Below, one piece after another: positions 25,026 through 40,929 of a stretch of DNA of 64,000 bases. A program made the translations under genes and the position numbers. Below the pieces are notes generated by a model. The model did no database searches, was not told the origin of the DNA, and saw only the letters and a program-made list of their open reading frames with translations. Origin of the DNA: Phallusia mammillata (Eukaryota; Chordata; Ascidiacea; Phlebobranchia; Ascidiidae); contig QLIY01000490.1 of assembly GCA_003260075.1 (NCBI GenBank), positions 55,541-119,540 on the forward strand, written 5' to 3'. Within the stretch, counting starts at the first letter, position 1. Each line of letters begins with the position of its first letter.

Positions 25026-25953
25026 CAGGGCTCATTAACCAAGGTTCAGCGGAACCCTAAGGTTCGGTACAACCCTTACAGGGGTTCCGTGAACTTAAAG
25101 GGCTGCACAGGGGTTTGCAGCGGTTTGGTGTAGCAATTCAAACCTGAGTGATTCATAATAATATCATTGTTGCGAACAGCAATGCTCACCTATACAATCT
25201 AGTTCGGGTGACCGCAAATAATGGGTTGCGGCCCAAATTTGGGTCGAGAGACCTTCCAGTCTGGGTCGAGAAATATTTCAAAGTTTCCCATGAATGTAAG
25301 CATTGCATCTACATTACATGCAGTCTATGTAACGCCCCCCCCCCCAAGCAGTCATGCGTTTTCTGCACTATCTTATATTAAAAGCAAATACAATTCAAGA
25401 CTAGAAGTAAAGGACGATCTCGGCTTGCCATCTCTTAAATTAAACCTTAAAGTGATTTGCTGTGTTCTCAACATGGAGCCTACCGTTCTCATCTGTTAGA
25501 ATAAATATGTTCGTTTACCTACTGTTTTATGTGAAAATAGCACCCAATAGCATAATAGCAGTCTTAATATTGATATTTAGTTGCTTAGTATTTTCCACAA
25601 ACTTACATGCTAACAAAATGCTTGGGTCGCAAGAATTTAGAGCAGTTTATTTAGGGGCATGCCAACCATTGTTTAATTGTGATGTAATAAACACAGCCTT
25701 GATACATTTTGGCTAAGTTGCAAGATAAATGTTGAAACAATTGATTCAAGTAACATGGCAATGCATTTCAGTGAATCGTTTTATTGAAGTCAACTTTTAT
25801 TATGGCTTGGGGTGTGTTAAGTACAAATACATGTTTTTTCTTTGATGTAGCCTGCTTGTATTACATTCATTGAAATTATTTTATGAGGAGTACCGCAAAG
25901 TTTGACAAAACACCTTGGTGGTTCCGTGCCACTAAAAAGGTTGAAAAGCACTG
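25026..25953. mobile_element. hAT-like element with nested insertion
   Basis: The left end is cagggctcattaaccaaggttc and the right end aaaaaggttgaaaagcactg, imperfect inverted copies. Flanks gtctacgg (25018-25025) and gtctatgg (25954-25961) match at 7 of 8 positions. The inner part, about 25.205-25.675 kb, is a second copy of the gggtcgcgacc repeat seen at 14.8 kb and includes an 11-base C run at 25335-25345. No transposase was recognised. Confidence 0.75.
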
Positions 25954-26125
25954 GTCTATGGCCTTAATCTTAATCAAGTATGCAATATCAATTTTTTAGA
26001 TATGTTGTTTAGCAGTACGCTGATTATCTTTAAATGTTCATGCTTTACAGGTGTTGTATTGTTTTAGGCAAATTTCATCAAACAAGTTTATGTGCCAACA
26101 TAAAATCTTTATGTTTCCATGAATA

Positions 26126-26799
26126 ATGTTCTTTGCGAACTTCAGAACATCAACAATAAACTACATAAGATATGTGAAGTTACAAAAAAATGCATTCAAT
26201 AGATGTCACCAAACCAATGCACGAACACCTGCAAAAAAGGGTTATGTGGTCTATAGATATGAGGAATTTGACATAACCTATGCTAAGTTGGCGGCATTGA
26301 TTGGTGTAAGTGTTAATGGTATGTATTTAAACAAAACTAGCAAATGTATAAAAACCACTATTGTTTTCAGGTACCCACCATGTTGGGGGCAGCGGTATAC
26401 ACCTTATACTTGAAAAGACGATTCGCAAAGGAAGATCCTGAAGTTATGAAGAATGACCAAAGCATATTAGGGAAAATGTACCAAGCACCTACTGGATACA
26501 CGGTGCCAATTGGCTTTCTATTTTTGTCTGTGTTGGTTGGATACATGACAATATTTGTCCCAGGAACAATTGTTAAAAAGGTTTACCTTTCTGCGGATAG
26601 ACAAACAGTGACTTTCGTTTTGTACAACACCTGGAGATGGAGTTCAACTCGGACAGTTTCTTATCCAATAACCCAAATACATACAGAAAAACATAAAGTA
26701 TATGCAGGCAAGAGTCGGTTTTACTTAAGCGAGGATGCACATATACCACACCCAAATCTGTGCCGCTTAGCCTTGGGCATGTACAAGAACACTGATTGA
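26126..26799 (+). CDS. TMEM223: Transmembrane protein 223 orthologue
   Basis: Two exons, 26126-26305 and 26371-26799, join on a codon boundary to give 202 residues, the same length as mammalian TMEM223, an inner-membrane protein linked to complex IV biogenesis. The N-terminus is basic and free of acidic residues, like a mitochondrial presequence. It is followed by the family-like VVYRYEEFD. Two hydrophobic segments are near residues 52-72 and 105-128. The C-terminal half resembles the family in VKKVYLSADRQTVTF and the closing block GKSRFYLSEDAHIPHPNLC. The match is by overall length, topology and these blocks, so it is good but not as strong as UFC1 or TIMM10. Confidence 0.82.
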
Positions 26800-26876
26800 C
26801 ACTCTTCTTAAAATATGATGTGTACAAGACCAGTGTACTGTATTGGATATTCACAAACAATAGAAGGAACATTAAA

Positions 26877-26887
26877 AATAAAATAAA
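26877..26887 (+). terminator. TMEM223: TMEM223 overlapping AATAAA signals
   Basis: Two overlapping AATAAA hexamers lie about 80 bases after the TMEM223 stop and only ten bases before the DDX42 stop codon on the other strand. The two transcripts almost certainly overlap at their 3' ends. Confidence 0.7.
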
Positions 26888-26896
26888 TGGACATAA

Positions 26897-30888
<3,992 letters not shown>

Positions 30889-32005
30889 GGTGTAGTATGT
30901 TTAATTACATATGCTAAACACAAGTAGGCTTGTGTACAAGTTTATCACCTAAACTATATGTGCTTTTAGCTTTAATGCAATATTTGACTTATAGACCTGT
31001 AAACTAGGAAATGTTTGATTTAAACTAGTCAACCCCAGGATATATTTGACTGCAGCCCACAAGTTACAGAGGTTTGTCCTTGCATTTTGCATGTTTAATT
31101 AAGCGAATCTTGTTAACTTGATAAGCTTTTGAGAGTTTGTTTGACTGCCATAATGCATAATTGCATTTACTTCAAATGTTATTGTTCAAAAACTGTGTTT
31201 TGATTAATAATAATCCACGCCCAAGTTTAATACGACAAAAACATAAAAGTGACATATAAAATGACAAGTTGACAACATTCGACAACAATGCCGCTGTCGT
31301 TTCTGACTTCTTGTTCTTCTGTCACAAGCGCTCAACCAAAACCAACGAAATTTCTTGCGTGACCCCCCCCCCGAGGAGAATCTGGTACTGCTGCTATTTC
31401 ACTGCTTAAAATGCGTTTGCCTTTGTCATAACAGTTCACATTTAACTGCCAATTTCATGCAAAACCCATTTCACCTNTTTCTGACTTCTTGTTCTTCTGT
31501 CACAAGCGCTCAACCAAAACCAACGAAATTTCTTGCGTGACTATTTGGCATGGGTAAATAATTTCGACTGGAGGAGTTTTTTGACCCCCTTAAATTCTAA
31601 AACTGTAAATAATACAAACAAATCAAATAAAAAGGGGAAAACAAACTAAACAACAAGGCGTTTTTTGCAGGAATTGTCATTGGCAGAACTTTAGTTTTGT
31701 GTATTTCTATGTTTTCCCGCGGAATTGTCAGTTTCCGAAATCCAAAGCACAGAAGTAATAGTATAATGGTCAAAGAACATTGGTCCAAGAACAACTGTGT
31801 GACTGTGTCTACTTGACTCCAATTCGTCTTCGCTACAAGTGTTGTTGGGCTTTAAAATCGATTAAAGAAGCTGTTTCTTGACAACTGCCACAAAATATAT
31901 ATGTATCAGCAAAGCAGGTCAAGCAAATTGAGATTATCACCCTTATCTAAAAAAGGTTTTGGATCAGGATTGAGGACTTGTAATGACAAAAGGTAATTAT
32001 GCATA
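30889..32005. other. Intergenic 5' of DDX42
   Basis: The upstream region of DDX42. No further exon was recognised. It contains a poly-C and single-N marked duplication (listed separately) and otherwise AT-rich unique sequence. Confidence 0.45.
31298..31542. repeat. Duplication marked by C10 run and single N
   Basis: Copy 1 (31298-31362) and copy 2 (31478-31542) are essentially identical, from tttctgacttcttgttc to tttcttgcgtgac. Copy 1 is followed by ten C (31363-31372). Copy 2 is preceded by an undetermined base at 31477. The N shows that this junction is a scaffold join, which bears on how all the other bridged copies should be read. Confidence 0.9.
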
Positions 32006-32013
32006 TCGTAAAC

Positions 32014-32292
32014 CAGTGGTTCTCAGCCTTTTTTCTTTCGTGGCCCACATTCATTGCAAAAACAATTCTGTGGCCCAGTAAATTTTTAAGATAGAAAGAA
32101 ATCAACTATAAAATAGGTTCAGAACAAAAAACAAAACAAAAACATTCCTTCTCAATTCCTCCCCAAGCCATTATTCTTGTAAAATTGAGTGTAGTGACAC
32201 AAATGAAAGTAAATTCTTAAAAAAAGCTTTCTATTTGGTTGGTCTGTGGCCCAATCAAAATGCTTCCATGGCCCACTGGTTGAGAACCACTG
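32014..32292. mobile_element. 279-bp hAT-like MITE, perfect TSD
   Basis: The ends cagtggttctcagcc and ggttgagaaccactg are inverted copies. Exact 8-bp flanks, tcgtaaac, lie at 32006-32013 and 32293-32300. Internal gtggcccac words near each end extend the inverted repeats. Non-coding. Confidence 0.92.
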
Positions 32293-32852
32293 TCGTAAAC
32301 ATAATTTGTTGTTATAGGCTATATTGTCTTGTAACTTCATTTGTTTACATTTTCTCTAGGTTTATAAATCTTTGTTTTGGCACTGAAAATGTATTTTTAA
32401 TTTGTATTATTTGTCCATGAGTTTTTAGATGATGTATTTTGTGATCTATATACATTGAGAGCTATAATATTTGAACACTATGAAGCTTGTGTACATGACT
32501 TTGCAGTACATATACCACAGGTTACATAGTAAAGTAGAACTTGACAGAAAACAATATACGGAGTTATTATTGTCATTACAATATATTTATTATGGGTTAA
32601 TTTACAGATTAAATACAGGTAGTGGTTTGCTTTAAAATATTCTCACTGCCTGTTACTGTTATATGTATACCATTTTAAGTACTGTTATATGTATCAATCT
32701 AACAAACACAATGCTTGTGTACTTGTTTACTGTTCCAACACCCTGACCTGGTGTTTGTGTAATGTAGAAAACATGAAGTTTATTTAAATGGGAGTCTATA
32801 TAGTCTTAGGTGGCTTCAAAAAGTGTCCTAAAATATCTTTTAAGTCCTAAAC

Positions 32853-34082
32853 CAGGGGTGCAAAAAAGCGGTCGCACGGTCGCGCCGCGCGACCAATAAA
32901 CTTGCGTGCGCGACCGCAGTTTGTAGTCACAATTGGTTGTTGAAGTCCGGAGAAAAGATTGCGCGTAGACAGAAAAAACCTCAGNACTAGCGATTTTGGG
33001 AAAACTGTGAATTAGATTAGAATTAGAATTAGAGCTTACTCGATAATTCTAAATTAGATTAGAACTAGAATCACCGCCATTTTGCTTTAATTTGCCCAAC
33101 TAGAATTATCTAGTTGTCCAAGTCTGGTTAGGACAGGGGTGCAAAAATGCGGTCGCACGGTCGCGCCGCGCGACCAATAAACTTGCGTGCGCGACCGCAG
33201 TTTGTAGTCACAATTAAAGGTGGTCTATATTTTTTTAATTAATTCTCAGAATCAAATCTTCGTATGAACGTAAATCAATACATGTTGTTGTATTTATGGT
33301 TAGCCCGTTAATACACTGATGCTATCGCTATACTCATCCGATACTTATAGGTGGCATCGGAACAAATACCGATACATTTATAAACGAGTAAAACGTGCTT
33401 TAGTCCAGGGCTTCTCAAACTGTGGGTCGCCAAATTGGGGTCGCGTAATATAATTTTGGGGTCCCGAAACATTATGGGTTATTATGTCAGTCACAATAAA
33501 TGGTACACGTGCGTATATTTATTGTTTAAACATCATTCCCATGTATTCAAACTGCTCTAAACACATTTTGTAGAACTTAAAAGAGTATTACCAGCCTAGT
33601 AGACATATGCGCCAGACATATATATATATATATATGCCTATTGTGTACAAACAATGCGAAAAAGCAAATACTGCAAGCGTCACAATATGGATTATGACGT
33701 AGCAATACGTGGCAGACTTTTTGTATGGTATTGTGTGCAAACAATGCCAAATGTCAGGCAACAAACAACTTAACAATTTAGATAGTGGCGTCATTAACAA
33801 TTGAAGCAAATCATCAAGCTGTTCTGTTCATTCTATGGATTACGCATAGACTTTCAGGTCCAAGCAAATGGGATATTGTGAAATAAACCAAAATTCTTTA
33901 AATCACTAGGTTATAAACAATTTGAGACATTTGGTGGCCGTTTGTAAAATAAGAACCTGTGATACGGCTATTAGTAGTGAAATGGCTGTTCATTGGGTGG
34001 AAAAAGACACAAACACAAAAACGTATGTGCTACTAAAATTTTTTGCGCGCTACCAGATTCCGAAAAAAATTTTGCACCCCTG
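32853..34082. mobile_element. 1.23-kb hAT-like element, perfect TSD
   Basis: The ends caggggtgcaaaa and ttttgcacccctg are perfect inverted repeats. An exact 8-bp duplication, tcctaaac, lies at 32845-32852 and 34083-34090. The left 90 bases recur at about 33.13 kb (caggggtgcaaaaatgcggtcgcacgg). There is an N at 32985 between the two, so part of the interior is a scaffold duplication. A further hAT-like left end, cagggcttctcaaactgtggg, lies at about 33.41 kb. No transposase was seen. Confidence 0.85.
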
Positions 34083-34765
34083 TCCTAAACCAAACCCTAG
34101 TCTCTGGATTTGGATTAAACTTGTTTGGCAATTGTTGACAATATTGTTATAACTGCAATAGTGTGGTTTGACGTCCATGTCAAGAAATTTGTTTGACATT
34201 GCACTACTGTGAGATTAATATGTAAACATTTGGTTCATAAATTGTATACCAGCACCAAAGAAATGAATCAGTAGTTTTTGTCAACAAAAGTGTGGAAGGC
34301 AAATCAAAGTTAGTGGATTTAAATTAACAAATCGGATTTGCTTACATGTAATTCCAATCCAATGTTATCTACGTAACCTTCAATTTACACTTATCATTAA
34401 TTTTACTTTGCTGTGATTTTACCACATAAGAATAAGATGACAAGAGCCAAAATCAGGAACCAGTGTAATTTTGACTGGGCTATGCCGTTACCGCTACTGC
34501 ATAAAAATGCGGTCATTTGTATGAGTCTCCGAACAACGATCCAATCACGTCGTTTCTGAAAAAGGAATAGGAGTTTCACTGTAGTGATTCGCTGAAGTTT
34601 CGTTTGGCTGAAACATTTTGGCCAAAGATGCCGTTTTGCCCATGTTTTGGTTTCACCCCGATTTTTTCAAAAACTCAGCAAATTTTTATAGTGTATAAAA
34701 TTAATGCCTAAGCTTTCATTGTCGCTGAATTGAAACATCATAAGTTAACTTATTGTTGTATCTGA

Positions 34766-34950
34766 GAAACACGAGCAAAGTGCATCTTAAAACAAGGTTC
34801 ATTTGAAAACATCCATCCAAACGGGGATTTTGAGTTCGGCCGGGGGGGGGGGAAACACGAGCAACGTGCATCTTAAAAAAAAAAAAGGTTCATTCTTAAA
34901 AAAAGGTTCATTTGAAAACATCCATCCAAACGGGGATTTTGAGTTCGGCC
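34766..34950. repeat. Poly-G-bridged direct duplication
   Basis: Copy 1 (34766-34841) and copy 2 (34852-34950) share gaaacacgagcaa at the start and gattttgagttcggcc at the end. They are separated by 11 G at 34842-34852. Copy 2 has an A-rich insertion. Confidence 0.9.
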
Positions 34951-35365
34951 TTATGGCTATTCGGTTTCGACCCGCCAACTTTTTTATCAGGTTCGGTACA
35001 TCACTTATACTTTCTTCCACAGACCTTGTGCTGAGCATGTCGGCTCCGCTTGTCGGCACGTTTTACAGACGCATAAAGAGCTTTACTACCAGAATGTGTT
35101 CGTGAAAAACTTCCTCTCGAACGTCAATACGACGTCAACATTTTTATTATTTTATGTTTTTAATTTTAAAAATAATTCGTTGGCGCATAGATTCTGGGGC
35201 TTTTCCGGCTTGCAGAATAACGGTTTCGCTGTATGCCTTTGTATTAGTTTAAACATTTTTCCTCTTCACCGCTTTTTATCAGCGATTTTACATGAAAAGT
35301 GTGGAGAAATTCACTAGCATAAAATAGCCATCAGTGTAAAATGATGGAACTCTTGCCTAATCTCA

Positions 35366-35587
35366 AACGGGAAAGTTTCCTGTCTCCTGCAAAAAGTCTT
35401 ATGTGCTATCTTCACTATCTTGAACCATTTGTATTTGTAATGTACACAGCAATTGAAGAGTTTCGGAAGCGGGGGGGGGGTAAACGGGAAAGTTTTCTGT
35501 CTCCTGCAAAAAGTCTTATGTGCTATCTTCACTATCTTCAACCATTTGTATTTGTAATGTACACAGCAATTGAAGAGTTTCGGAAGC
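35366..35587. repeat. Poly-G-bridged direct duplication
   Basis: Copy 1 (35366-35470) and copy 2 (35482-35587) run from aaacgggaaagtttyctgtc to gaagagtttcggaagc. They differ at about two positions and flank ten G at 35471-35480. Confidence 0.92.
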
Positions 35588-36099
35588 ACTTCACAAGTAA
35601 AGATAAAACAAGGAAACGAACGCGTGATCACCAGGTGTTTATGCTTACGTCATTCAATGAGCGAGCTGCAGGAAATTAACTTGAGCTGACAGCGAAAACA
35701 ACAAAGCACAAATTGGGAATATATCGGGTGAACTGGCGGAGTGGGGTGGCCTGACACGTGAAAACTGTCCGACTGATAAGAGCAAATTATTGCAGTGACC
35801 TCCAAACGCGACTCGTCCGCTTTTATGGTTGGTGTGTTGTTTGGGCTGGCATATTTGGGCCACACGAAAGGCGAAAATAACATGTACACTCCTGAGTTAG
35901 AGGCGTTTGTACATAAAAATGACACAAAATAAACATAAATAAATAGACAAAAAGATAAATTAGATAAATATAAATAGAAGAACTAAACAAAATTCGCAAT
36001 TATTGCACGAAGGAAATAGCGATATCCAATGCGAAATATACAATAACTTTATTAATAAGTGCATTTGATAAATTAAATAAATAATATGCTGCGAATAGT

Positions 36100-37546
36100 T
36101 TAAACATCCCGCACCATAGTGTGAGCAACACCTTCACTTTTTGCCAGCGATAGAAATGGTTCCATCGCTTTCTCGCCTTCGCATCGCAAACTCTCCGCGT
36201 ATTCGGCGTAAGGAACCCGCAAAACACTGCGGAATCCGACTTTTTGGGCAAGTTTGTATGGTAGCTTCCAACTGCACATGGCAACCATATTTTTGAGTCC
36301 ATTTACTTTGGCGTGTTTTGCCGATGCCTTCATCAGATCTGTGGCGACTCCACATTGGATAGCGCCGGGCTCCACACATATTGCGATATGACGCATGAAA
36401 CTGTCAGTGCCAAGAAGTTTGGGAACGTCCTTCTCCATGTGATGAAGAAACTGTAATAAATGTTTGGGTTTAGTTACTGTCACCCACGAAACGTTTTTGT
36501 TTCTTTATTTATAACAATGACTTTGTTTGGAAACTTACCCTTGGTATCAAGTTGATATAAAAACCGAAGTCGTTTTCCATTTCTATTCCACTAGAAGGGC
36601 CAATGGCATTAAGACGAACGCCGAAAACTTTCCCCGTGTCTTCGTTTCGGGCGATAAAGGACGCTTCCTGTACCAGAGCTTCCTGTCAAAGAGAAACACA
36701 CGCAATTAGCACCCAAATAAAAATGACCTTGTCAGATTGGTCTTAATAATGTTTCTTACAAACAAACAAAAAATCGTTATTACAGTTCGAACATGACGCA
36801 GGCAGCGACCTTTGTTTCTTTGCGAATAAATTGGGAGAAATTTAATCGACGCATAAAGTGAGTAGTCGAACAACTTCCTGCATTAAATTTAACACAAAAA
36901 AGACCCGCTCGGTGTACGCAGACTTTAGAAATTATGCCAAAGGTCATTTACTTTAATTGCGAATGTTATTATTTTTATGCATGCTATATGCCGAGACAAT
37001 TTGTAGGTAACCTTTCGCAGTCTTCCTTCGAAGCGTTTTAATTGTTTTGCGGACTTCTAATCATTCCATGTTTAGTTAAAGTCAATAATAAATGGGGGGG
37101 GGGTTCGTAGTCCTCCTTCGAAGCGTTTTAATTGGTTTGCGGACTTCTAATCATTCCATGTTTAGTTAAAGTCAATAATAAATCAAAGCGTTTTGCCTAA
37201 AAATCGAAATATACATAAACTTTTAACTTACATCAATGCAATGTTCGACGAACATCCGTGAGTTGCTTGTGGTTGCATGTACTGATTGCATCAAAGGTTC
37301 GCGAGTGACGAACTGACGGGTCATGAAATCGACCATCGCATTCCGATCGTCTGCTGTGCAAGGTCTACACACAACAGAATGTTGGTGTTGAACGGTGTTC
37401 TTCGCAACCTTCTTCACTGGAGGTTTGAACATAAGTTGCGACAGGACGCTGCTTCCCTTTTCCAAGATCGACGATTGTATTCTGGGGACTGTATCCACCA
37501 ACGAGATCAGTTTAGCACCAGCATGCAAGGCGTGACTTTGGCTCAT
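36100..37546 (-). CDS. GNAT acetyltransferase, aaNAT-like, copy A
   Basis: Three exons (37232-37546, 36539-36682, 36100-36450), all joined between codons, give 269 residues. The C-terminal half has the GNAT layout: a hydrophobic strand HIAICVEPG, an acetyl-CoA loop GAIQCGVA (182-189), then helix, strand and KVGFRSV, ending VPYAEYAES as in invertebrate arylalkylamine N-acetyltransferases. The middle FMTRQFVTREPLMQS resembles the aaNAT substrate-side helix. The family would acetylate biogenic amines or related acceptors with acetyl-CoA. Substrate cannot be read from sequence. The usual Q/R at the first position of the loop is Ile184. A TATA box lies about 80 bases upstream. Its sister gene lies at 44.06-45.41 kb. 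Confidence 0.85.
37015..37182. repeat. Poly-G-bridged duplication in GNAT copy A intron 1
   Basis: Copy 1 (37015-37093) and copy 2 (37104-37182), from cgyagtcytccttcgaagcg to aaagtcaataataaat, flank ten G at 37094-37103. It sits inside the intron between exons 1 and 2 of GNAT copy A, leaving the coding exons untouched. Confidence 0.92.
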
Positions 37547-37620
37547 TTTGGTGATCGCTAATCTTGTCTTATTAAAAGCTTGATTGCTTTGAGTTATGAC
37601 TGTTGGGTGATGGCGCCGCG

Positions 37621-37629
37621 CTTTTTATA
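37621..37629 (-). promoter_or_regulatory. TATA box of GNAT copy A
   Basis: TATAAAAAG on the minus strand, about 80 bases before the ATG, embedded in a short GC-rich stretch. This predicts a transcription start near 37595 and a 5' UTR of about 50 bases. The sister gene has an ATAAATAG at nearly the same distance. Confidence 0.6.
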
Positions 37630-37746
37630 ACGACCACGCCGGGTGGGACAGAGAAAAGAACTTTCGAGAGAAGTTGGGCGTTTTTTTCTGCGGTTCGACA
37701 GGTTGGCCATTTTTATGCCTCGTCCATCAATCAAATACATCTAGTT

Positions 37747-38706
37747 TATTAAGATGATTTATTTTAAAACGATGCTCACCTCAGTAATGATCGCGGCAAT
37801 CATATACGTAACTCAATCTTTTACCGGCAATACATAATGTTATCAAAGAAAAAAATACGTGATGTTAACAAAGAGAAAAGTCTTGTATATATCTGGGTCA
37901 CCTTTGTTTGCACCTGGCTTAAATAATATTTTTTAATCAAGTTTGTTTGTGTAATAGTAGTGTAGCTTTTGGTTAATACGATACTTTATACACCCATAAA
38001 CAGTTCATGTGATTTTGGTATCTTCAAATGAGATCAAAATATTCAGTTTTCCAATGTACACCCCCTAACTGTTTTGTTCGGTCAATTTTCCGTGTCAACG
38101 GGCTGTGATCCATGGTGCAGGTACATATTCTCTTAACAGGCACTTTTGTACTTGGCTCCAACAGATTTATCGAATGTCACAGTCTTCCTGTGGACGTGAC
38201 GAAAACTTTACAAGCTGCTTTTGCTGCTAAATTTTGAACCCGAAAAGACGGTGAACTTTATGACTCAATGAAAGCGGGGGGGGGGGTTTTATTAAGATGA
38301 TTTATTTTAAAACGATGCTCACCTCAGTAAAGATCGCGGCAATCATATACGTAACTCAATCTTTTACCGGCAATACATGATGTTATCGAAGAAAAAAATA
38401 CATGATGTTAACAAAGAGAAAAGTCTTGTATATATCTCGGTCACTTTTCTTTGCACCTGGCTTAAATAATATTTTTTAAGCAAGTTTGTTTGTGTAATAG
38501 TAATGTGGCCTTTGGTTAATACGATACTTTATACACTCATGAACAGTTCATGTGATCCGAGATATATTTCATGTGAACAGTTCATGTGGCTCCAACAGAT
38601 TTATCGAATGTCAAAGTCTTCCTGTGGACGTGACGAAAACTTTACAAGCTCCTTTTGCTGGTAAATTTTGAACCCGAAAAGACGGTGAACTTTATGACTC
38701 AATGAA
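37747..38706. repeat. Long poly-G-bridged duplication, about 0.5 kb units
   Basis: Copy 1 (37747-38275) and copy 2 (38287-38706) both begin ttattaagatgatttatttt and end gactcaatgaaagc. Between them are 11 G (38276-38286). They differ by scattered substitutions and by about 100 bases of deletion in copy 2. This is the longest of the bridged units. Confidence 0.92.
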
Positions 38707-38860
38707 AGCAATCAGGACAGATGTAGGTTTCTTGACGCTGCTGGTTTAAAATGCCAATTGGCGCGATCCATAATTACAGATTGGAGTATGAGGTGTAAGT
38801 AAGCCAAAGCAGATAACGATCAGTTTGCCTAGGCATTTAAGCAATGGGATTTTGGTTTTT

Positions 38861-39142
38861 GCTTAAGTTTCCTGTGTCGATTACAAACTTGAAAACGATT
38901 TAGCCAGAGCTTTGTTGTAATAGCTTGAAGTACCGGTTCCGATAAGCCAAAAGGCATCCAGCTCGTCTGATAATTGCGCGGAAGAGCCGTCCAATCGGGG
39001 GGGGGGGTTAAGTTTCCTGTGTCGATTACAAATTTGAAAACGATTTAGCCAGAGCTTTGTTGTAATAGCGTGAAGTACCGGTTCCGATAAGTCAAAAAGG
39101 CATCCAGCTCGTCTGATAATTGCGCGGAAGAGCCGTCCAATC
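38861..39142. repeat. Poly-G-bridged direct duplication
   Basis: Copy 1 (38861-38996) and copy 2 (39008-39142), from ttaagtttcctgtgtcgatt to ggaagagccgtccaatc, flank 11 G at 38997-39007 and differ by a few bases. Confidence 0.92.
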
Positions 39143-40189
39143 ATTCTTCCCGGGACATTTTCGTCCTGGATTGCGTGGAAGCATTCGCATTGCGAGCTGT
39201 AAGTCACGTTCGCTTTTAACCACGCGTCGAGCCGCACAAGTTACAGGATTCCAAACGAATTAAGCTGACTGATCGATGTTACTTGAACAGTTGTTTGTCT
39301 ATAGAGGTCACGTCAACTTTCCAAAAGAATCATGTGTCTATCTGAATTCTTTATTTTTAGAATTGGATTTTTTAAACTTTGACAAAAAAACTTTTTATAT
39401 TTTCATAGGCAACGTGAAGTGTTATTATGGCTAATTGTAAGTAGCTTATTTCAAAACTATATGCAACAAGCAGATAGTCAATCAACAGATATTTTTGGTT
39501 CACGACATCGCGATTAGAAGAAATGACTTTCTCAGTAAACCAACACTTGACATCCAACAGGAAATTTCCTGGGCAATAATCTATTGTAAAAATAAAAATA
39601 ACAAAACATGAATAAATATTCATGCTTTTTTTTAAATGCTTCAAGCGTTCATTGATTTGAGATTTATTATTGTCATGTTTCCATTTTCTGTTTCCTGGCG
39701 TTTCCGTGGTATTAGAAAATGTTTAATGAAAAGTTTTCCAGCTGATAAACACAAGTTATTTATGCTTCCCAAACATTGAACAAATCCCTAAACAATGTCC
39801 GAACCGAACAGCAAACATTTTTAAATACTTCTGTGTGGCATGAAATTGTGGTGTATCCATTGCTTAGTTTTGCTTTGCCCACAGCTCCACCACTCACAGC
39901 ATGGCCTACCTTAGTCCTAAGTACAAAAAAACAATAAAAAAATACATGCGTTTAACATATTACGGGGGGGGGGGAGAAATGACTTTCTCAGCAAACCAGT
40001 ACTTTACACCCAACATGAAATTTCCTAGGCGAATATTTCTAAGTTATTGCAAAAATAAAATTGAAAAATTATCCCTGCTTCTTTTTTCTTAATGCTTCAA
40101 GCGTACATTGATTTGAAATTTATTATTGACATATTTCAATTTTCTGTTTCCGTGGCATTAGAAAATGTTTGATGAAAAGGGGGGGGGGG

Positions 40190-40813
40190 AACTGCAATAC
40201 GTCCCGCATTTGTAAAATGTAGAAATTTATTTGACAAATTTGATGTTGGCCTGTTTCAGTGCCTTGTGTTCTAGGCCTTCAAAATCTCGTTATCTGACAT
40301 TTACTATGCTTTTTGCAACTTTGCATGGGGGGGGGGCATTTCGATCATTGTTGATGTATACCCTTTTTAAATTGACTATGTTGTATGCGCAATCGTAAAG
40401 GGTTAAAGGTCACCCTTCTAATGTTTTCGTTGCGTTGGCAACCAGAGGTGAATAATGGAGTATTGCATTCTGTGTGATTCCCCCTTGAATAATTTGACCG
40501 GGGGGGGGGGGAAACTACAATACGTCCCACATTTGTAAAATGTAGAAATTGATTTGACAATTTTGATGTTGGCCTGTTTCAGTGCCTCGTGTTCTAGGCC
40601 GTCAAAATCTCGTTATCTGACATTTACTATGCTTTTTGCAACTTTGCATACGACTTATCATTGTCGATGTATACCCTTTTTAAATTGACTATGTTGCATG
40701 TGCAATCGTAAAGGGTTAAAGGTCACTCTTCTAAAGTTTTCGCTGCGTTGGCAACCAGAGGTGAACAATGGAGTATTGCATTCTGTGTGATTCCCCCTTG
40801 AATAATTTGACCG
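40190..40813. repeat. Poly-G-bridged duplication, about 0.3 kb units
   Basis: Copy 1 (40190-40499) and copy 2 (40512-40813) run from aactrcaatacgtcccrcat to cttgaataatttgaccg. They flank 12 G at 40500-40511. Copy 1 itself contains a G10 run (40327-40336) replacing the word tacgact of copy 2. Confidence 0.92.
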
Positions 40814-40929
40814 GAAAGTACGAGCCAACATATATGATTATTCACATTGACGTCTAGGTCACAGCACCGAACAAATCAACCCTCAAAATAATGACAGTAT
40901 GTACTGAAAGTGTACAAATGCATAAAGAA

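Larger units (their letters stand above)
34091..36099. other. Intergenic with two bridged duplications
   Basis: No gene recognised. Open frames in this stretch are created largely by the two duplicated blocks. A 3' fragment of the tagNgatgtaccgaa element family lies at about 34.98-35.0 kb. Confidence 0.45.

Noticed and set aside
34799..35679. Frames of about 70-110 codons at 34.8-35.7 kb
   Set aside because: Their length comes from the two bridged duplications and the Gly/Pro codons of the G runs. The repeated peptide halves are copies, not domains.
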